Shown here piece by piece: positions 60,872-64,000 of a stretch of DNA of 64,000 nt (its first letter is position 1; each line of letters opens with the position of its first letter). The DNA is taken from positions 113,289 through 177,288 of the forward strand of contig NZ_JABCJE010000007.1 of the NCBI RefSeq assembly GCF_013377535.1, in the 5' to 3' direction. The position numbers were made by a program, and so were the translations under genes. The notes under the pieces are model-generated. The model saw only the letters and a list, made by a program, of their open reading frames with translations, had not been told where the DNA came from and made no database searches. Source of the DNA: Donghicola mangrovi. GTDB taxonomy: Bacteria > Pseudomonadota > Alphaproteobacteria > Rhodobacterales > Rhodobacteraceae.

Positions 60872-61638
60872 TGTCCCTGAAATTGTTCGATCTGGCAGGG
60901 CGCACCGCGCTGATCACCGGGTCCAGCCGCGGGCTGGGTCGCGCCTTTGCCGAAGGGCTGGCGGGTGCGGGCGCGCGGGTTGTGCTGAATGGTGTGAACC
61001 CCGCGCGGCTGGATGAGGCCGCGGATGAAATGCGGGCGCAGGGCTTTGATGTGCTGACCAGCTGCTTCGACGTGGCGGACGAGGATCAGATCCTTGCCGC
61101 GTTTCACGAACTGGACCAGCAAGGGATCGAGGTCGACATTCTGGTGAACAACGCGGGCATCCAGTTCCGCAAACCGATGCTGGAGCTGGACACCGCCGAT
61201 TGGCAGCGCGTGCTGGACATCAACCTGACCGCCGCTTTCGTCGTGGGGCGCGAGGCCGCCAAACGCATGGCTGCGCGGGGCAGGGGCAAAGTGATCAACA
61301 TCGGCTCGCTGACCTCGGAATTGGCGCGGGCGACGGTGGCGCCCTACACGGTGGCCAAAGGCGGCATCAAAATGCTGACCAAGGCGATGGCTGCCGAATG
61401 GGGTGAAAAGGGCATTCAGGCCAACGCCATCGGGCCGGGCTATATGGTCACCGATATGAACGAGGCGCTGCTGTCGAACCCCGACTTTGACGCGTGGGTC
61501 AAGGGCCGCACCCCCATGCGCCGCTGGGGCTTGCCGCAGGAATTGGCGGGCACCTGCATCTATCTGGCGTCCGATGCGTCCAACTATGTGTCCGGTCAGA
61601 TCATATATGCCGACGGCGGCATGATCTCGGTTCTTTGA
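60871..61638 (+). CDS. Short-chain dehydrogenase (gluconate 5-dehydrogenase-like)
   Basis: The 255-residue protein has the Rossmann motif GSSRGLGRAFAEG, NNAG at about 95, serine in NIGSLTSE, and the YxxxK pair (APYTVAKGG). It resembles IdnO/gluconate 5-dehydrogenase, which interconverts a keto and a hydroxy sugar acid with NAD(P)H. The ATG at 60871 overlaps the previous stop by one base and has a GGAGGT site. The gene is in a sugar-acid operon, which supports that substrate class. Confidence 0.9.
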   Translation: MSLKLFDLAGRTALITGSSRGLGRAFAEGLAGAGARVVLNGVNPARLDEAADEMRAQGFDVLTSCFDVADEDQILAAFHELDQQGIEVDILVNNAGIQFRKPMLELDTADWQRVLDINLTAAFVVGREAAKRMAARGRGKVINIGSLTSELARATVAPYTVAKGGIKMLTKAMAAEWGEKGIQANAIGPGYMVTDMNEALLSNPDFDAWVKGRTPMRRWGLPQELAGTCIYLASDASNYVSGQIIYADGGMISVL

Positions 61639-61649
61639 AAGGCTTTCCC

Positions 61650-62612
61650 ATGAAGATCGTATTTTACGGCGCGAATGCCGAAACCTTCCGTCCCGGTGTC
61701 GAGGCTGCTTTGGGCGCGGATCACCAGATCCTGCAGGTCAGCGATGCGGTGGCAACGGCCGAGGAGCTGGACGCCCTGACCACCGCCGACGTGGTGATCG
61801 GCGTGCATTATCGTGCCGGAGCGCCCGCACTGACCTGCAAGATGTTCCTGCTGCCAAGTGCGGGCTATGACGCGGTGAACATGGACGCCCTGCCCGAAGG
61901 GTGCCTTGTCGCGAACTGCTTTGGCCACGAGAATGCCATCGCCGAATATGTGATGTGCGCTTTGCTGATGCGCCACGTGCCGCTGGCCGAGGCTGACAGC
62001 CAGCTGCGGCAGGGGGACTGGACCTATTGGGCGGGCAAGCCGACCGGCCTGCGGACCGAACTCGGGGCGCAAAGCATCGGCATCATCGGTCATGGGCATA
62101 TCGGCAAGGCAGTGGCTGCGCGGGCACTGGCATTCGGGATGTCGGTTCATGTGGCGAACCGCTCGCCCCTAGGCGGGACCGAATATGCGGGGACATATGG
62201 GTTGGATGACCTGCCCGCGATGCTGGCGCAGGTGGATATCGTGATCAACACGCTGCCCCTAGCCCCCGAGACCGAGGGGATGATCGGCGCGGACGCCTTT
62301 GCCGCCATGCAGCCCCACGCGATCATCATGAACGTTGGCCGCGGGGCGGTGATCGACGAAGAGGCGATGTACACCGCCCTGCGCGAGGGCCGCATCGGCG
62401 GGGCCGTCATCGACACGTGGTATGTTTACCCCAGTGCCGACGCCCCGAACCCGCATCCGTCCAAGTTCCCATTCCACGAACTGGAGAATGTGGTGATCAC
62501 CCCGCACATGTCCGGCTGGACCCACGGAACGATCGCCCGACGCTGCGCCACCTTGGTGGACAACATTCGGCGGTATGTGGACGGTCAGCCCTTGGTCAAT
62601 CGCCTGCGCTAG
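61650..62612 (+). CDS. D-isomer 2-hydroxyacid dehydrogenase family protein
   Basis: The 320-residue protein has the catalytic and NAD-binding domains of the family (GIIGHGHIGKAVAARALAFG, NTLPLAPETEGMIGADAF, NVGRGAVIDEEAM, and histidine in PHMSGWTHG). It oxidises or reduces a 2-hydroxy acid such as a glycerate or a sugar-derived one. The ATG at 61650 with an AAAGG site follows the SDR by 11 bases. Its 3' end overlaps the convergent Hsp70-like gene by 17 bases, an unusually long convergent overlap. Confidence 0.9.
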   Translation: MKIVFYGANAETFRPGVEAALGADHQILQVSDAVATAEELDALTTADVVIGVHYRAGAPALTCKMFLLPSAGYDAVNMDALPEGCLVANCFGHENAIAEYVMCALLMRHVPLAEADSQLRQGDWTYWAGKPTGLRTELGAQSIGIIGHGHIGKAVAARALAFGMSVHVANRSPLGGTEYAGTYGLDDLPAMLAQVDIVINTLPLAPETEGMIGADAFAAMQPHAIIMNVGRGAVIDEEAMYTALREGRIGGAVIDTWYVYPSADAPNPHPSKFPFHELENVVITPHMSGWTHGTIARRCATLVDNIRRYVDGQPLVNRLR

Positions 62613-63846
62613 CGGCGGCAATCGCCAGACCGTCCACCACGGCGGTAAAGGCCTCGGACCGCTGGACCGAGGCCATCGGGCACACGGCGCGGGCTTCTTC
62701 TTCGACCAACGTCATCAGGGAGGAGCCCCCCACCAGAACGATCGAGCTGATCTCGTTCGGCATGATCTGCGCCATCATGAAGGTCTGATAGAGCGCATTG
62801 CGCAGCTTTTCCCGCTGGGGGCCGAGGGCGGCAGTCATCGACCCTTTGGTCAGGGGGGCGTTCAGGCCGCGTTCAATGAACCCCATGCGGATCGCGGCAT
62901 CGGGCGTGGCGCTGTTGGCGTCGATCTTGCCCCGTTCAACCGCAAAGGCCAGTTCGTGGCCCAACTGCTCGGTCACAACGGTCTGCAGACGCTCCATCCG
63001 GTCGGGGTCCACGGCGTGGCGCAGCATGTCGGCGACCAGTTTCTCGGTATCACGGGAATAGACAAAGGGGATTTTGGCCCACGTCGCCAGATCGGCGTAG
63101 ATCGACACGGGCACTGGCAGCAGCCCCTCGCCAAAGGTGCGGCGCAGTTGGCCGCCGTGCCCAAGCAGCGGCATCGCATGGGCCATCGAGATCGCATGGT
63201 CGAAATCCGTCCCCCCAAGACGCACCCCGTGGCTGGCCAGAACACTCACCTTCTGCCCCGTCGCCTGAAAGATCGAGAAGTCCGACGTACCGCCCCCGAT
63301 ATCCACGATCAGCCCCAGCCCGTCGATGGACTTGGTATTGCCGTAGGCGTGGGCGGCGGCCTCGGGTTCGTTCATAAAGGAGATGTCGGTGAAACCCGCA
63401 GCCTCGTAGCACGAACGCAGATCATCCAGCGCACGGCTGTCCATATCCGGCGCTTCGGAATGGAAGTGCACGGGGCGGCCGGACAGAACAGAGGTGCAGG
63501 ATTCTCCGGTTTGCTGTTCGGCGCGGGTGCGGACGCGGATCAAGAAGGCCGTCACAACCTCGGCGATGGTCTGGCGTTTGCCTCCGATCAGGCGGGATTC
63601 GTGGAACAGGGGATCGCCAAGCACGGACTTCAGGGCGCGCATATAACGTCCCTCTTCGCCGTCGATCAGTGCGGTAGAAGCCGCGCCGCCAACCAGCATG
63701 CCGCTTTTGTCGGTGGGAAAGAATACGGCGGTCGGGATGGTGTCTGCCCCGTCCTCTAATGCGATGCGCTGCACGGACCGTCCATCATATAGGGCCGCCG
63801 CCGAGTTGGAGGTGCCAAAGTCGATGCCAAGCCTGATCTGCGCCAT
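62596..63846 (-). CDS. Hsp70-family protein (YegD-like)
   Basis: The 416-residue protein has the actin-like ATPase fold of Hsp70: phosphate-1 motif IDFGTSNSAAAL, GRPVHFHSEA, NEPEAAAHAYG, phosphate-2 motif VDIGGGTSDFSI, and an adenosine motif in VLVGGSSLM-type residues near the end. It lacks the substrate-binding domain of DnaK, as in YegD. The role is unknown. The ATG at 63846 is chosen because the ATPase fold begins there; the frame extends to 63945. It stands outside the sugar-acid operon. Confidence 0.9.
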   Translation of the reverse strand: MAQIRLGIDFGTSNSAAALYDGRSVQRIALEDGADTIPTAVFFPTDKSGMLVGGAASTALIDGEEGRYMRALKSVLGDPLFHESRLIGGKRQTIAEVVTAFLIRVRTRAEQQTGESCTSVLSGRPVHFHSEAPDMDSRALDDLRSCYEAAGFTDISFMNEPEAAAHAYGNTKSIDGLGLIVDIGGGTSDFSIFQATGQKVSVLASHGVRLGGTDFDHAISMAHAMPLLGHGGQLRRTFGEGLLPVPVSIYADLATWAKIPFVYSRDTEKLVADMLRHAVDPDRMERLQTVVTEQLGHELAFAVERGKIDANSATPDAAIRMGFIERGLNAPLTKGSMTAALGPQREKLRNALYQTFMMAQIMPNEISSIVLVGGSSLMTLVEEEARAVCPMASVQRSEAFTAVVDGLAIAAASAGD

Positions 63847-63991
63847 ACTCTTATTCCCTGCTTTACCTGAAGCCTGCGGTGCTAGCCTTTGGCCCGTGCG
63901 ACAGCAAGTCTTTGAAGCAATCGGTGTGCCTTTCTGTTGTGTCATACAGATGACGCAAAGCGGGAGGAGACTGATCCTGGGAAAAGAGCCT

Positions 63992-64000
63992 ATGAATGCG
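63992..64000 (+). CDS. Possible start of a plus-strand gene running out of the window
   Basis: An ATG at 63992 follows a GGGAAAAGAG stretch that could act as a ribosome site. Only three codons are visible, so this cannot be confirmed. The 63847-63991 stretch shows no other gene. Confidence 0.2.

Noticed and set aside
1..64000. Insertion sequences, CRISPR arrays, tRNA or rRNA genes
   Set aside because: No transposase frame, direct repeat array, or tRNA/rRNA-like sequence was found on either strand; the window looks like core chromosome.

Overview
This window comes from a high-G+C alphaproteobacterium, most likely a marine Rhodobacterales (Roseobacter-group) chromosome. The evidence is the PhyR/NepR/EcfG general stress response locus, the NasST-controlled assimilatory nitrate operon, the FrcBCA-like sugar transporter with a ROK regulator, and the TRAP and betaine-type transporters. 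Codon use is uniform, genes are tightly packed with many ATGA or TAATG overlaps, and I see no insertion sequence, prophage, tRNA, rRNA or CRISPR array.

Layout. 1-90 is the end of a CoA-transferase subunit gene. 144-5629 holds a DeoR-type regulator divergent from an RND efflux pump (adaptor and inner-membrane pump). 5684-6472 is an inositol-phosphatase family gene. 6652-11094 is a fructose/sugar ABC operon (frcBCA order) with a divergent ROK regulator and a palindromic operator between them. 11095-25664 is one long minus-strand nitrate assimilation cluster: nasT, nasS, then an attenuated leader with ANTAR-type hairpins, nrtA, nrtB, a double-ATPase nrtC, a globin, nirB, nirD, nasA, a TrpD-like gene and cysG.

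25802-32494 is an Anbu cluster. A large transglutaminase/DUF2126 protein lies divergent to a circularly permuted ATP-grasp protein, an alpha-E protein and Anbu, a proteasome-like peptidase. Its biology is poorly known. 32524-33646 is an ECF sigma and membrane anti-sigma pair. 34178-42338 is a general stress response island: phyR, nepR, ecfG and an HWE/HisKA_2-type sensor kinase, surrounded by small membrane-associated proteins, a lipoprotein, Dps, a lipid-kinase-like protein and a phosphoesterase. I found a set of GGAAC-N16/17-CGTT promoters there that place most of these genes, and perhaps one small RNA, under EcfG.

42339-51562 is a chemotaxis operon: an unknown 102-aa protein, cheY, cheA, cheW, an MCP, cheW, cheR, cheB, and a soluble 576-aa helical protein with a CheZ-like DxxxQ motif. 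51814-54933 is a TRAP transporter. 55153-58169 is a betaine/choline-type ABC transporter. 58382-62612 holds a MerR regulator, a FadR-type GntR regulator and a three-gene sugar-acid catabolic operon. 62596-63846 is an Hsp70-like gene.

How the parts work together. Nitrate is imported by NrtABC and reduced by NasA, probably with electrons passed from NirB through NirD. Nitrite is then reduced to ammonium by NirB, whose siroheme needs CysG. NasS and NasT gate this through the nrtA leader. In the stress island, PhyR releases EcfG from NepR. All functions are assigned from sequence recognition; no database search was run.
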